A DNA stretch of 64,000 nt from Pseudomonas gingeri (lineage in GTDB: Bacteria; Pseudomonadota; Gammaproteobacteria; Pseudomonadales; Pseudomonadaceae): the NCBI RefSeq assembly GCF_013386165.1, contig NZ_JACAOS010000028.1, positions 62,001-126,000 on the forward strand. Reading direction: 5' to 3'. The position numbers and the translations under genes are program-made. Below are positions 26,145-36,560 of the stretch, piece by piece. The notes under the pieces are model-generated. The model made no database searches. It was not told the DNA's origin and saw nothing but the letters and a program-made list of their open reading frames with translations. How positions within the stretch are numbered: position 1 is the first letter of the stretch; each line of letters begins with the position of its first letter.

Positions 26145-26194
26145 ATCTCCCACAAGGATCGCGCAACGGCGACCGCCTGCGATTACACACCAAC

Positions 26195-26216
26195 CTGTAG
26201 GAAACAGCTCCTACAG
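26195..26216. repeat. REP remnant hairpin
   Basis: CTGTAGGA and TCCTACAG enclose AACAGC. The ends are those of REP units, but the core palindrome is lost. The rest of 26157-26378 shows no gene. Confidence 0.5.
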
Positions 26217-26378
26217 CTTGATCTACACCTCAGCATTTGATTAACACAACGTAAACCCATCCCACACCGCCCCACCCTTGCTCCTACCTCCGCGCAGGCC
26301 TAATCTAAGGGCGCGCAAACGTTTCACCCCTCGCCCCAATTCGACACACCGCCACATTGCTGGCCACGAGGCTTTCCC

Positions 26379-27074
26379 ATGTTTGATGTCGTTTCTTCGA
26401 GCAAATGGCCCACCGGCTACCTGATCAACCCGAATCCTGAACCACTCGATCCAAAATGGCTGAAGGAATTCAGCAAGATCCCGGCCGCCGCCGTCAGCGA
26501 TTGCCTCGGTCGTAACGTCGGCGGCCTGGGCCTGCGACCGTTCCACGGCAACACCCCGATGCTCGGCAATGCCCTGACCGTACGCGTGCGTCCGGGCGAC
26601 AACCTGATGATCCTCAAGGCCATGCAGATGGCCCGTCCGGGCGACGTGCTGGTGATCGACGGCAGCGCTGACCTGACCCGCGCCGTGTTCGGCGGCATCA
26701 TGCGCGCCATGGCCCTCAAGGCCGGCATCGTCGGCGTGGTGATCAACGGGGCCCTGCGTGACCTCGACGAATGGCAGACCGGCGAACTGCCAGCCTATGC
26801 CATCGGCGGCGTACACCGTGGCCCGAGCACCGACGGCGGTGGCGAGATCAACGTACCGATTTCCTGTGCTGGCATGCTCGTGACCCCGGGCGACCTGATG
26901 ATCGGCGACGGTGACGGCGTTGTCGCCGCGGCCCGCTCCGAACTGCCGGAGTTGCTGATCCGCTGCCACGACCTGCTGGCACGGGAAAAAGCCACGCTGG
27001 CGGCGATTGAAGCCGGCACCCTGGACCCGGACCGTTTCGACGCGATCCTGCGCGCCAAGGGCTGCCCGCTGTAA
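26379..27074 (+). CDS. RraA / HMG-aldolase family protein
   Basis: A 231-residue protein of the RraA-like fold, which includes 4-hydroxy-4-methyl-2-oxoglutarate/4-carboxy-4-hydroxy-2-oxoadipate aldolases. The conserved substrate and metal pocket is visible: GDVLVID near residue 88, then NGALRDLDEW near 128 with the Arg and Asp used by the aldolases, and the late GDGDGVV. Aldolase chemistry (releasing pyruvate) fits better than RNase E inhibition because of the extended N-terminus (PEPLDPKWLKEF). It is monocistronic, and no pathway partner is adjacent. Confidence 0.8.
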   Translation: MFDVVSSSKWPTGYLINPNPEPLDPKWLKEFSKIPAAAVSDCLGRNVGGLGLRPFHGNTPMLGNALTVRVRPGDNLMILKAMQMARPGDVLVIDGSADLTRAVFGGIMRAMALKAGIVGVVINGALRDLDEWQTGELPAYAIGGVHRGPSTDGGGEINVPISCAGMLVTPGDLMIGDGDGVVAAARSELPELLIRCHDLLAREKATLAAIEAGTLDPDRFDAILRAKGCPL

Positions 27075-27176
27075 TCCCTTAGAAAACTTCGCAGGCAAGC
27101 TCACCGCGCAGTAGAGTGCGATGAAGATAGTGTGGCGTGGGCTTGTCAGTTAAGGCGTGTTGAAGCCGGGCGCTCT

Positions 27177-27311
27177 TGTGTGGCGAGCGGGCTTGCCCGC
27201 GCTGGGGCGCGAAGCGCCCCCAAAACCTGAGAGCTCGGTACATCAGGTGGACCGAGTTGAATGGTTTCAGGGCCGCTTCGCAGCCCAGCGCGGGCAAGCC
27301 CGCTCGCCACA
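27177..27311. repeat. REPIN, TGTGGCGAGCGGGCTTGCCC class
   Basis: Intact arms at both ends and the internal GCGAAGCGCCCC/GGGCCGCTTCGC pair. It fills most of the 338-base gap between the RraA-like gene and the TldD-like gene. Confidence 0.9.
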
Positions 27312-27412
27312 AGACCGTGCCCGGCTTCAAACTTTCTTAATTGACTGGCATCAGTGCAGGGCCCTCGCCACCTCTATCATCCGTTTCACCGCCATTTCCA
27401 GGGAGGTTCCCC

Positions 27413-28855
27413 ATGTTCGACTTCCACCCCCAGCTCAAGCAACGGTTCGCCGGCTTGCGCACGGGCGCTGAATTTTTCTCGCTGCGTTACGTGCGCGAAT
27501 CCGGCCAATACCTCTCGGTCCGCAAGAACGTGGCGGAACCCCCGAGCCTGCGCCTCGACGAAGGGGCGATGCTGACCGTACGGCTCAACGGCGTCGAAGC
27601 CTATGCCGCCACCAACGACCTGTCCCAGGCCGGCCTGCAAAGCGCCCTCGAACGCGCCGAAAACTACGCCCGGTTGATGGCCCCCCATGCCCTGCTCGAC
27701 CTGCGCCAGCAAGCCGTGTCCAGCGACCGCGCCGATTACCGCTCGCCACAACTCGAGCAACCCTTCCCGTCCCTGAGCGACTGCTACGCCCTGCTCGGCG
27801 CCGAATCGGCGGCCGTGCCCAAGGACGAGCGGCTGGTCAACTGGGAAGTCAGCCTCGGCCTGACCCAGGTCGAGCAGATCTACCTCAACAACGCTGGCGC
27901 CGAACTGCGCCAGGCGCTGCGCTTCGTCTATCCGGGCCTGAGCGTCACTGCCTACGACGGCGCGGACAGCCAGACCCGCACCCTGGGCCGGGAAAACTTC
28001 GGCCAGCAAGGCAGCGCTGATGTCATCACGCGCTCCGGGCTGATCGGCGCCGGTACCCGGATCGCCGACCAGGCCCTGCAATTGCTGCTGGCGCCCAACA
28101 CCCCGCAAGGCCCGCGCGACCTGCTGCTGACCCCGGACCAGATGATCCTGCAGATCCACGAATCCATCGGTCACCCGCTGGAGCTGGATCGCATCCTCGG
28201 CGACGAGCGCAATTACGCCGGCACCAGCTTCGTCAAGGCCAGCGACTTTGGCAGCCTGCAATATGGCTCGGCGCTGCTCAACGTGACCTTCGATCCGACC
28301 ATCGCGCAACAGCTGGCCAGCTACAGCCATGACGACGACGGCACCCCGGCCCACAAGGAGTTCCTGATTCGCGAAGGCCGGCTGCTGCGCCCACTGGGCG
28401 GTGCACTGTCACAATTCCGTTCCGGCCTCGACGGCGTCGCCAACAGCCGCGCCTGCAGCTGGAACCGGGCGCCCATCGACCGCATGGCCAACCTCAATAT
28501 CGAACCGGGCGACCAGTCCTTCGCGCAACTGGTCGGCGGTATCGAGAACGGCATCCTGATGTCCACCAACCGTTCCTGGTCCATCGACGACGCCCGCAAC
28601 AAATTCCAGTTCGGCTGCGAGTGGGGCCAGTTGATCGAGAACGGCGAGCTCAAGGGTGTGGTGAAAAACCCCAACTACCGGGCGATTTCCGCACAGTTCT
28701 GGCGCAATCTCAGCGCCGTCGGCAATGCCGAGACCTTCCAGGTCCTGGGCACGCCGAATTGTGGCAAAGGCGAGCCGAACCAGGTGATCCGCGTCGGGCA
28801 TGCCTCGCCCGCCTGTGTCTTCAGTAACGTCGATGTGTTTGGAGGAGATGCCTGA
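27413..28855 (+). CDS. TldD-type metalloprotease subunit homologue
   Basis: A 480-residue member of the TldD/PmbA family. The zinc motif HESIGH (H249, E250, H254) marks it as the catalytic, TldD-like subunit, and it has the C-terminal conserved segment (NPNYRAISAQFWRNLSAVG). GGGAGG is placed 6 bases ahead of the ATG at 27413. TldD/TldE heterodimers degrade unfolded peptides and process microcins or modified peptides. This pair is separate from housekeeping tldD and pmbA, and no peptide precursor gene was seen nearby. Confidence 0.87.
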   Translation: MFDFHPQLKQRFAGLRTGAEFFSLRYVRESGQYLSVRKNVAEPPSLRLDEGAMLTVRLNGVEAYAATNDLSQAGLQSALERAENYARLMAPHALLDLRQQAVSSDRADYRSPQLEQPFPSLSDCYALLGAESAAVPKDERLVNWEVSLGLTQVEQIYLNNAGAELRQALRFVYPGLSVTAYDGADSQTRTLGRENFGQQGSADVITRSGLIGAGTRIADQALQLLLAPNTPQGPRDLLLTPDQMILQIHESIGHPLELDRILGDERNYAGTSFVKASDFGSLQYGSALLNVTFDPTIAQQLASYSHDDDGTPAHKEFLIREGRLLRPLGGALSQFRSGLDGVANSRACSWNRAPIDRMANLNIEPGDQSFAQLVGGIENGILMSTNRSWSIDDARNKFQFGCEWGQLIENGELKGVVKNPNYRAISAQFWRNLSAVGNAETFQVLGTPNCGKGEPNQVIRVGHASPACVFSNVDVFGGDA

Positions 28856-30192
28856 TGAGTACTTCACTGAGTCAGGTCGAACACTTCCGCGCCCTGGTCG
28901 ACGGGTTGCAGGCACAGCTGCGTGGCCCGGAACGCTTCACCCTGGGTTATGCCGCCGAAGCCTCGGACTTTATCCGCTTCAATCACGGCCGGGTGCGTCA
29001 GGCCGGGCAGGTGCAGCAAGCGTCGGTGAGCTTCAAGCTGATCAATGACGGGCGCCACGCCGACTTGCAGATCACCCTCTGCGGCGAACTCGCGCCGGAT
29101 CATCAGCGCCTGGCGGACGGCCTGCAACAACTGCGCGAAATCCTCCCGCTGTTGCCGGCGGACCCGTACCTGCTGCTCAACCACAACGCCTGGCAAAGCC
29201 AGAACGTGCAAAGCCATGCGTTGCCGGAAACGGCACAGGTACTGGAGGAGATCAGCCGAGCCGCGGTCGGCCTGGACCTGGTCGGCTTCTACGCCGCCGG
29301 TCCCATCAGCCGGGGTTTTGCCAGCTCCGACGGGGCTTTCGGCTGGCACCAGGCCAATAGTTTCAACTTCGACTGGAGCCTGTTCCACGAAAACGGCCAG
29401 GCGGTGAAAGCCAGCTTTGCCGGCCATGACTGGGACAGCGACAGCTTCGCCCGGCGCTTCCAGCAGGCCCGTGAGCAGCTCGACTTTCTCGGGCGGCCAT
29501 TGCGCACCCTGGCGCCGGGCGAGTATCGCGCCTACCTGGCACCGGCAGCGCTGGAAGAAGTCATGGGCATGCTCAGTTGGGGCGGTTTCTCGGCCCAGGC
29601 CATCGGCAGCAAACACAGCCCGCTGCAAAGGCTCTATGCCGGCGAAGCCAGCTTCAGTCACAACGTCTGGATCAGCGAGCAGATCAGCGGTTCGTTGAGC
29701 CCGGCGTTTTCCAACGAAGGTTATCCACGGGGCGATGTGTCGCTGGTCGCGGCGGGCGCCGCTGATCAACAATTGATCAATTCGCGCAGCGCCGCCGAAT
29801 ACGGCCTGACCACCAACGGCGCCAGCGGCGGCGAGTACCCGGGGGCCTTGCAGATGCGCGCCGGGCAACTGGCCCAGGCCGATATCCTCAAGCAACTGGG
29901 CACCGGCCTGTACATCAGCAACCTGTGGTACCTGAACTACTCGGACCAACCGGCGGCGCGGATGACCGGCATGACCCGCTTCGCCACCTTCTGGGTGGAG
30001 AACGGCGAGATCCAGGCGCCGGTCAGCACCATGCGCTTCGATGACAGTGTCTACAGCCTGCTGGGCAGCCACTTGGAAGCCCTGACCCAGGAACGCGAGT
30101 TGCTGCTGTCGGCCAGTACCTACGACCAGCGGCAGACTGCGTCGAACCTGCTGCCGGGGGCGCTGATCAGCAAGCTGACCTTGACCCTGTAA
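28855..30192 (+). CDS. TldE/PmbA-type partner protein
   Basis: A 445-residue protein of the same family without the HExxxH motif, so it is the non-catalytic TldE-like subunit. The N-terminal beta domain (FTLGYAAEASDFIRFNHGRVRQ) and late GGEYPGALQMRAG region match PmbA-like proteins. Its ATG overlaps the stop of the TldD-like gene (TGATG), giving tight coupling and probably equal dosage for a heterodimer. Confidence 0.85.
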   Translation: MSTSLSQVEHFRALVDGLQAQLRGPERFTLGYAAEASDFIRFNHGRVRQAGQVQQASVSFKLINDGRHADLQITLCGELAPDHQRLADGLQQLREILPLLPADPYLLLNHNAWQSQNVQSHALPETAQVLEEISRAAVGLDLVGFYAAGPISRGFASSDGAFGWHQANSFNFDWSLFHENGQAVKASFAGHDWDSDSFARRFQQAREQLDFLGRPLRTLAPGEYRAYLAPAALEEVMGMLSWGGFSAQAIGSKHSPLQRLYAGEASFSHNVWISEQISGSLSPAFSNEGYPRGDVSLVAAGAADQQLINSRSAAEYGLTTNGASGGEYPGALQMRAGQLAQADILKQLGTGLYISNLWYLNYSDQPAARMTGMTRFATFWVENGEIQAPVSTMRFDDSVYSLLGSHLEALTQERELLLSASTYDQRQTASNLLPGALISKLTLTL

Positions 30193-30255
30193 CCCCCGGG
30201 GGTGTCCGCGTCCGCCGACACCCCGCATTCCCCCTGAACACGCCCCCCCTCCCCG

Positions 30256-30342
30256 TTGTAGGAGCGAGCTTGCTCGCGATGACGGCCTGACCGGCGCTGC
30301 AATTCTCAAGGACCTCATCGCGAGCAAGCTCGCTCCTACAAG
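30256..30342. repeat. REPIN, GAGCGAGCTTGCTCGC class
   Basis: Arms TTGTAGGAGCGAGCTTGCTC and the complement ending CTCCTACAA. It lies in the 437-base gap between the TldE-like and RhlA-like genes. Confidence 0.9.
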
Positions 30343-30360
30343 GGATTGCGCATGCGCAGG

Positions 30361-30410
30361 CTTCGTGTCCGACGACGCCCAGTGGGAACCGGCTTGCTGG
30401 CGATAGCGGT
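30361..30410 (+). repeat. 50-bp direct repeat, copy 1 (contains one REP)
   Basis: CTTCGTGTCCGACGACGCCC followed by a GAGCCGGCTTGCTGGC-class REP at 30382-30404. It is repeated with 47 of 50 identities at 31561-31610, on the other side of the RhlA-like gene. Confidence 0.85.
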
Positions 30411-30629
30411 TATTGGGCAATACAAGACTGGTTGGCTGAAACACCCTCTTACCTATCCGTTCAGCCAGTTGCCCCTACGCCGCCCGGCGCGCTATATATT
30501 CCTCTTGCTTTCGGCACACCATCAAAACGCCACCCTCACAATCAAAGATCAGGCTTTACCTGCGATTTCCTTACTCAATGCCGTGCCGCACCTCTTTCAA
30601 CCCCGAAAGTGTTTTGCCGGAGCTTGGAT

Positions 30630-31481
30630 ATGAATCATGGAAGCTTTGTTATCCCCAACCTGTACCGACACTTCAACATCCATGTCGAACGCATCGGCGA
30701 CGATCCGCGGCGCAAGACCGTCCTGCTGGTCAATGGCGCCCTGGCCACCACCAGTTCCTTTACCCGCACCAGCAAGTGCCTGGCCGAACACTTCAACGTG
30801 GTGCTGTTCGACCTGCCGTTCGCCGGGCGCTCGCAAGCCTACAATCCCGACCCGGGCCTGGTGACGAAGGACGACGAGGTGGAAATCCTCCTGGCCCTGG
30901 TGCAGCGCTTCGAGGTCAATCACCTGGTGTCCGCCTCCTGGGGCGGTATTTCCACCCTGCTGGCCCTGACCCGCCACCCGCCGACCCTCGAAAGCTCGGT
31001 GGTGATGGCCCTGGCGCCCGACCTGAACCCGCCGATGCGGGCGTATGTGCAACGGGTCCATGAACTGATTGCGCTGGACGACAAATCCGCCATCGGCCAC
31101 CTGCTCAACGATACCGTCGGCCACTACCTGCCATCGCGCCTCAAGACCACCAACCACCAGCACCTGTCCTCGATGCCCAGCACCGAATACCGCCAGGCGC
31201 GCTTCCATATCGACCAGGTGCTGCAACTGGGTGACGGCAACTATCTGCGGGCGCTGTCCGAGATCCGCAGCCCGGTGCATTTCATCAACGGTGCCAAGGA
31301 CATCTACACCCCGGCCGAGGGTGCCCGGGTATTTCAGGAATACATCCGCCGTTGCAGCTTCTCCATCGCCGAGGACACCGGTCACCTGCTGGACCTGGAG
31401 TCGCGACAATCGGCCAACGCGGTCCATCAGGCCCTGCTCGGTTTCCTGCTGCCACCCACCGCGAGTAACGGCGAGCAGTGA
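30630..31481 (+). CDS. RhlA-like 3-(3-hydroxyalkanoyloxy)alkanoate synthase
   Basis: A 283-residue alpha/beta hydrolase very close to P. aeruginosa RhlA, which joins two 3-hydroxyacyl chains to make HAA, the lipid half of rhamnolipid and a biosurfactant. Shared stretches include LVNGALATTSSF, CLAEHFNVVLFDLPFAG and NHLVSASWGG. The catalytic triad is visible: Ser103 in SASWGG, the Asp in INGAKDIYTP, the His in TGHLLDLES. GGAG precedes the ATG at 30630. A promoter-like TTGCCC-18-TATATA lies at 30469-30498. No rhlB or rhlC is next to it. PhaG is a less close alternative. Confidence 0.87.
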   Translation: MNHGSFVIPNLYRHFNIHVERIGDDPRRKTVLLVNGALATTSSFTRTSKCLAEHFNVVLFDLPFAGRSQAYNPDPGLVTKDDEVEILLALVQRFEVNHLVSASWGGISTLLALTRHPPTLESSVVMALAPDLNPPMRAYVQRVHELIALDDKSAIGHLLNDTVGHYLPSRLKTTNHQHLSSMPSTEYRQARFHIDQVLQLGDGNYLRALSEIRSPVHFINGAKDIYTPAEGARVFQEYIRRCSFSIAEDTGHLLDLESRQSANAVHQALLGFLLPPTASNGEQ

Positions 31482-31604
31482 GACCGGCTTGTCGGCTATA
31501 GCGCACTCACCGGCCCTATCGCCAGCAAGCCGGCTCCCACGGGATTGGGCCGTACACAAACTTCGTGTCCGACGACACCCTGTGGGAGCCGGCTTGCTGG
31601 CGAT
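31481..31604. repeat. REP cluster with 50-bp direct repeat copy 2
   Basis: A degenerate REP at 31481-31500, an inverted intact REP at 31517-31541, then a third REP at 31581-31604 that is part of the 50-bp direct repeat 31561-31610. All are of the GAGCCGGCTTGCTGGC class. Confidence 0.8.
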
Positions 31605-31716
31605 AGCGGTGGTGAATCCAGCATTGCCATGGCCGGCAATCACCTGCGCGCCTACACGATTTCTGACCGATCAGGCATACTGCAACTACGTAGCCAGCTA
31701 ACAAATAGAGCCGCCC

Positions 31717-33147
31717 ATGCCCGACCGTGCCCCTCTCGACGTAACGACCGCTCGCTGGCTACCGTGGGTGGTGGCCATTGCCTTCTTCATGCAGTCCCTC
31801 GACGGGACCATCCTCAACACCGCCCTGCCCGCCATGGCCCTCGACCTCGCGGAAAACCCCCTGCGCATGCAGGGCGTGGTGATCGCCTACATGCTCACCG
31901 TGGCCTTGCTGATCCCCGCCTCGGGCTGGGTTTCCGACCGCTTCGGCACCAAACGCATCTTCTTCGGCGCGATCCTGCTGTTCAGCATCGGCTCGCTGCT
32001 CTGTGCCATGTCCAGCTCGCTGAACATGCTGGTGGGTGCACGGATCATCCAGGGCCTGGGCGGTTCCCTGATGTTGCCGGTGGGAAGACTGGTGGTGCTG
32101 CGCGCCTATCCGCGCTCGGAGCTGGTGCGGATCATGGGGTTCATCACCATCCCCGGTCTGCTCGGCCCGTTGATCGGCCCGACCATGGGCGGCTGGATGG
32201 TGCAATACCTGACCTGGCACTGGATTTTTCTGATCAACCTGCCCGTGGGCCTGCTCGGCTGCTATGCGGTATGGAAGTTCATCCCGGACCTGCGCGGCAG
32301 TGAGCGCACACGCTTCGACGGTATCGGTTTCCTGCTGTTCGGCGCGGCGATGCTGCTGATCACCATCGCCATGGAGGGCCTGGGCGAACTGCAACTGCCA
32401 CACCTGCGGGTGATGTTGCTGCTTTTCGCCGGCCTCGCCTGCCTGGCGGCGTACTGGCTGCGGGCCGGGCATATCGATAACCCGTTGTTCGCCCCGTCGC
32501 TGTTCAAGACCCGGACCTTTGCCGTCGGCATCCTCGGTAATCTGTTCGCCCGCCTGGGCAGCGGCGCCCTGCCGTTCCTGGTGCCGTTGCTGTTGCAAGT
32601 GGCCCTGGGTTACTCGCCATCCCAGGCCGGGATGAGCATGTTGCCCCTGGCGGCGGCGGCGATGTTCGCCAAGTCGATTGCCCGGCCGCTGATCGAGCGC
32701 CTGGGCTATCGCATCGTCCTCACCGGCAACACCCTGGCCCTGGGCATCATGCTCGCGGCCATGGGCCTGGTCACCGAGCACACGCCTTACCCCTTGCTAC
32801 TGGGCATGCTGGCGATTGCCGGGGCGATCAACTCGCTGCAATTCACGGCGATGAACACCGTGACCCTGATCGACCTCGACGACAAGGCCGCCAGCAGCGG
32901 TAACAGCTTGCTGTCGGTGGTGGCGCAGTTGTCCCTGAGCCTTGGGGTGGCGTGCGCCGGCGCCCTGCTCGGCGGCTTTACCGCCGCCGTCGGCAATGAT
33001 GGCGTGGAGACGGTGCTTGGCGCGTTCCAGCTGACCTTCCTCACCGTGGGCGTCATGGCGATGCTGGCGGCGGCGATTTTTCTGCAGTTGTCGCCCCAGG
33101 ATGGGCGCCGGACCAAGGTGGTTCAGGAACAGCACATCGAACACTGA
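31717..33147 (+). CDS. DHA2-family MFS efflux pump (MdtD/EmrB type)
   Basis: A 476-residue major facilitator with about 14 membrane segments. Motif A is GWVSDRFGTKRIF (about residues 69-81) and motif C-like GFITIPGLLGPLIGPTMGG near 143, the mark of drug:H+ antiporters. It is closest to MdtD-type transporters. It follows the RhlA-like gene by 235 bases across REPs. In Burkholderia and P. aeruginosa similar pumps accompany rhl genes, so HAA or another amphiphile may be its substrate; this is inference. Confidence 0.85.
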   Translation: MPDRAPLDVTTARWLPWVVAIAFFMQSLDGTILNTALPAMALDLAENPLRMQGVVIAYMLTVALLIPASGWVSDRFGTKRIFFGAILLFSIGSLLCAMSSSLNMLVGARIIQGLGGSLMLPVGRLVVLRAYPRSELVRIMGFITIPGLLGPLIGPTMGGWMVQYLTWHWIFLINLPVGLLGCYAVWKFIPDLRGSERTRFDGIGFLLFGAAMLLITIAMEGLGELQLPHLRVMLLLFAGLACLAAYWLRAGHIDNPLFAPSLFKTRTFAVGILGNLFARLGSGALPFLVPLLLQVALGYSPSQAGMSMLPLAAAAMFAKSIARPLIERLGYRIVLTGNTLALGIMLAAMGLVTEHTPYPLLLGMLAIAGAINSLQFTAMNTVTLIDLDDKAASSGNSLLSVVAQLSLSLGVACAGALLGGFTAAVGNDGVETVLGAFQLTFLTVGVMAMLAAAIFLQLSPQDGRRTKVVQEQHIEH

Positions 33148-33218
33148 TCTCACGGTGTGACGAGCTGGCTTGCCCTAGAGCCTGCGAGTTAAGAGCGATC
33201 TTAAGTCTGGCCGAAATT

Positions 33219-33368
33219 TGTGGCGAGCGGGCTTGCCCGCGCTGGGGCGCGAAGCGCCCCTGAAACCAGAGAACTCGTTGTGCCTGACACGACGAAGTGG
33301 CCGGTTTTACGACTGCTGCGCAGCCGAACAGGGGCAAGCCCCCTCGCCACACAAGCCCGCTCGCCACA
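33219..33368. repeat. REPIN, TGTGGCGAGCGGGCTTGCCC class, with extra half unit
   Basis: The left arm at 33219 is intact, the right arm carries AACAGGGGCAAGCCCCCTCG, and a further partial arm (AAGCCCGCTCGCCACA) follows at 33353-33368. It separates the MFS gene from dbpA. Confidence 0.85.
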
Positions 33369-33495
33369 GATGTGGCCTCAGGAACTCCTAAATGGCTGGG
33401 GTCCGACACTATTTGGCTACTTTTCGTCCAGAATTTGCAGCAGCGCCAATCGGGACTGATACACTGCGCGACATTTTGTTTTGCAGGCCAGTCCC

Positions 33496-34881
<1,386 letters not shown>

Positions 34882-34934
34882 CTATCGCGAGCCTGCTCGG
34901 CGCGACTGGCCTTGTCCGCGCAAACGCCAGAGAC

Positions 34935-35023
34935 CTGTAGGAGCCGGCTTGCTGGCGATGAACGATAACGCGGTGTAGCTGAAACACCGCGTCGCCTGAA
35001 TCGCCAGCAAGCCGGCTCCCACA
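34935..35023. repeat. REPIN, GAGCCGGCTTGCTGGC class
   Basis: Complete 89-bp unit between dbpA and the flavoprotein gene. It shares its spacer start (GAACGATAACGCGGT) and spacer end (CGCCTGAATCGCCAG) with the REPIN at 7050-7137. Confidence 0.9.
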
Positions 35024-35064
35024 CAAAAACCGCGCCCGCCTGAAACATACATGAGGACATCGTT

Positions 35065-36243
35065 GTGCCCGTTACTGAAGTTGTAGTCATCGGCGCTGGC
35101 GCCGCCGGTTTGATGTGCGCCTTTACCGCCGCCGCCCGTGGGCGCCAGGTGATGCTGATCGACCACGCCAACAAGGCCGGCAAGAAAATCCTGATGTCCG
35201 GCGGCGGGCGTTGCAATTTCACCAATATGTACAGCGAGCCTGGCAACTTCCTTTCGCAGAACCCGCATTTCTGCAAGTCGGCCCTGGCCCGCTATACCCA
35301 GTGGGACTTCATCGCGATGGTGGCCAAGCACGGCGTGCCCTATCACGAGAAAAAACTCGGCCAGCTGTTCTGCGACAACAAGTCCAGCGACATCCTCGGC
35401 ATGCTCCTCGACGAGTGCGACCAGGCCGGCGTCAGCCTGCACCTGGACACCGCCATCCAGCACATCGAAAAACTGGAGAACGGCTACCTGCTGCAAACCA
35501 CCCTCGGCCAGATCACCTGCCAGTCCCTGGTGATCGCCACCGGCGGGCTGTCGATCCCGACCCTGGGCGCCACCGGCTTCGGCTATCAGGTGGCCAAGCA
35601 GTTCGGCCACCTGGTGTTACCGACCCGCGCGGGCCTGGTGCCGTTCACCATTACCGATCAACTCAAGGCCCTCTGCACCGAGCTGTCCGGGACTTCGGTG
35701 GATTGCCTGGTGAGCTGCAACGAGCAGAGCTTCCGGGAAAATATCCTGTTCACTCACCGTGGCCTCAGCGGCCCGGCGATCCTGCAGATTTCTTCGTTCT
35801 GGAACCCCGGCGACACGCTGCACATCAACCTGCTGCCGGACCACGACGCACTGGACTGGCTGCAACAGCAGCAGGCCGAACGGCCCAACAGCGAGCTGAA
35901 AACCCTGCTGGGCGAGCTGTTCACCAAGAAGATGGCCAACCTGTTGGCCGACCACTGGTTCGTTTCCAAGCCGATGAAGCAGTACACCCCGGCGGAGTTG
36001 GCCGAGGTTGCGGAGAAACTCGGCGACTGGCGCCTGGTGCCGGCCGGTACTGAAGGCTATCGCACCGCCGAAGTGACCCTGGGCGGCGTCGACACCCGGG
36101 AAGTCTCATCGAAAACCATGGAATCGCTGAAAAGTCCGGGGCTGTACTTTATCGGTGAAGTGCTGGATGTCAGCGGCCACCTGGGCGGTTTCAACTTCCA
36201 GTGGGCCTGGGCCTCGGGGTACGCGGCGGCGCAATTCGCCTGA
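35065..36243 (+). CDS. YhiN/HI0933-family flavoprotein
   Basis: A 392-residue NAD(P)/FAD-dependent oxidoreductase of the HI0933-like (YhiN) family. The dinucleotide motif VVIGAGAAGLMCA is at residues 7-19, with the family's KILMSGGGRCNFTN near 40 and a C-terminal FAD-contact GLYFIGEVLDVSGHLGGFN region. Starts with GTG preceded by GAGGA. The physiological substrate of the family is not known. Confidence 0.87.
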   Translation: MPVTEVVVIGAGAAGLMCAFTAAARGRQVMLIDHANKAGKKILMSGGGRCNFTNMYSEPGNFLSQNPHFCKSALARYTQWDFIAMVAKHGVPYHEKKLGQLFCDNKSSDILGMLLDECDQAGVSLHLDTAIQHIEKLENGYLLQTTLGQITCQSLVIATGGLSIPTLGATGFGYQVAKQFGHLVLPTRAGLVPFTITDQLKALCTELSGTSVDCLVSCNEQSFRENILFTHRGLSGPAILQISSFWNPGDTLHINLLPDHDALDWLQQQQAERPNSELKTLLGELFTKKMANLLADHWFVSKPMKQYTPAELAEVAEKLGDWRLVPAGTEGYRTAEVTLGGVDTREVSSKTMESLKSPGLYFIGEVLDVSGHLGGFNFQWAWASGYAAAQFA

Positions 36244-36255
36244 GCTGCGGGCCTC

Positions 36256-36406
36256 ATCGCCAGCAAGCCGGCTCCCACGAATTTGCGTTTCACCGCAGAA
36301 TGATCGTCGACCCAGCCCCCCTGTAGGAGCGAGCTTGCTCGCGATAGCGGCCACCAGAGCGCCACAAGATTCAAGGGCCTCATCGCGAGCAAGCTCGCTC
36401 CTACAG
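36256..36406. repeat. Single REP plus a REPIN
   Basis: A lone GAGCCGGCTTGCTGGC-class REP (inverted) at 36256-36278, then a complete GAGCGAGCTTGCTCGC-class REPIN at 36321-36406. Two REP classes adjoin in one gap. Confidence 0.88.
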
Positions 36407-36560
36407 GGTCCTGGGCCTGACGATGCTTTTGCGCTGAACACAATTCTCGGCCGCACACCGATCACGGAACAAATTTTGCTGTAGACCGATGTGGCGTCAT
36501 TGCAATGCCGCCCGTCTACCCATCATTCAGATCAACCGCTTGGCAGGCTCTCTCACCTTC

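Larger units (their letters stand above)
24984..26148 (+). mobile_element. IS110-family insertion sequence inside a REP
   Basis: An element of 1165 bases flanked by a CT dinucleotide on each side (24982-24983 and 26147-26148), which is the core of known IS110/IS621 recombination. The ends carry TATGTTT on the left (24986-24992) and its near complement CAAACATA on the right, with no long terminal inverted repeats. It holds one recombinase gene and about 200 bases of structured left-end non-coding DNA. Joining the flanks across one CT regenerates REP sequence, so boundaries are precise to a few bases. Confidence 0.85.
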
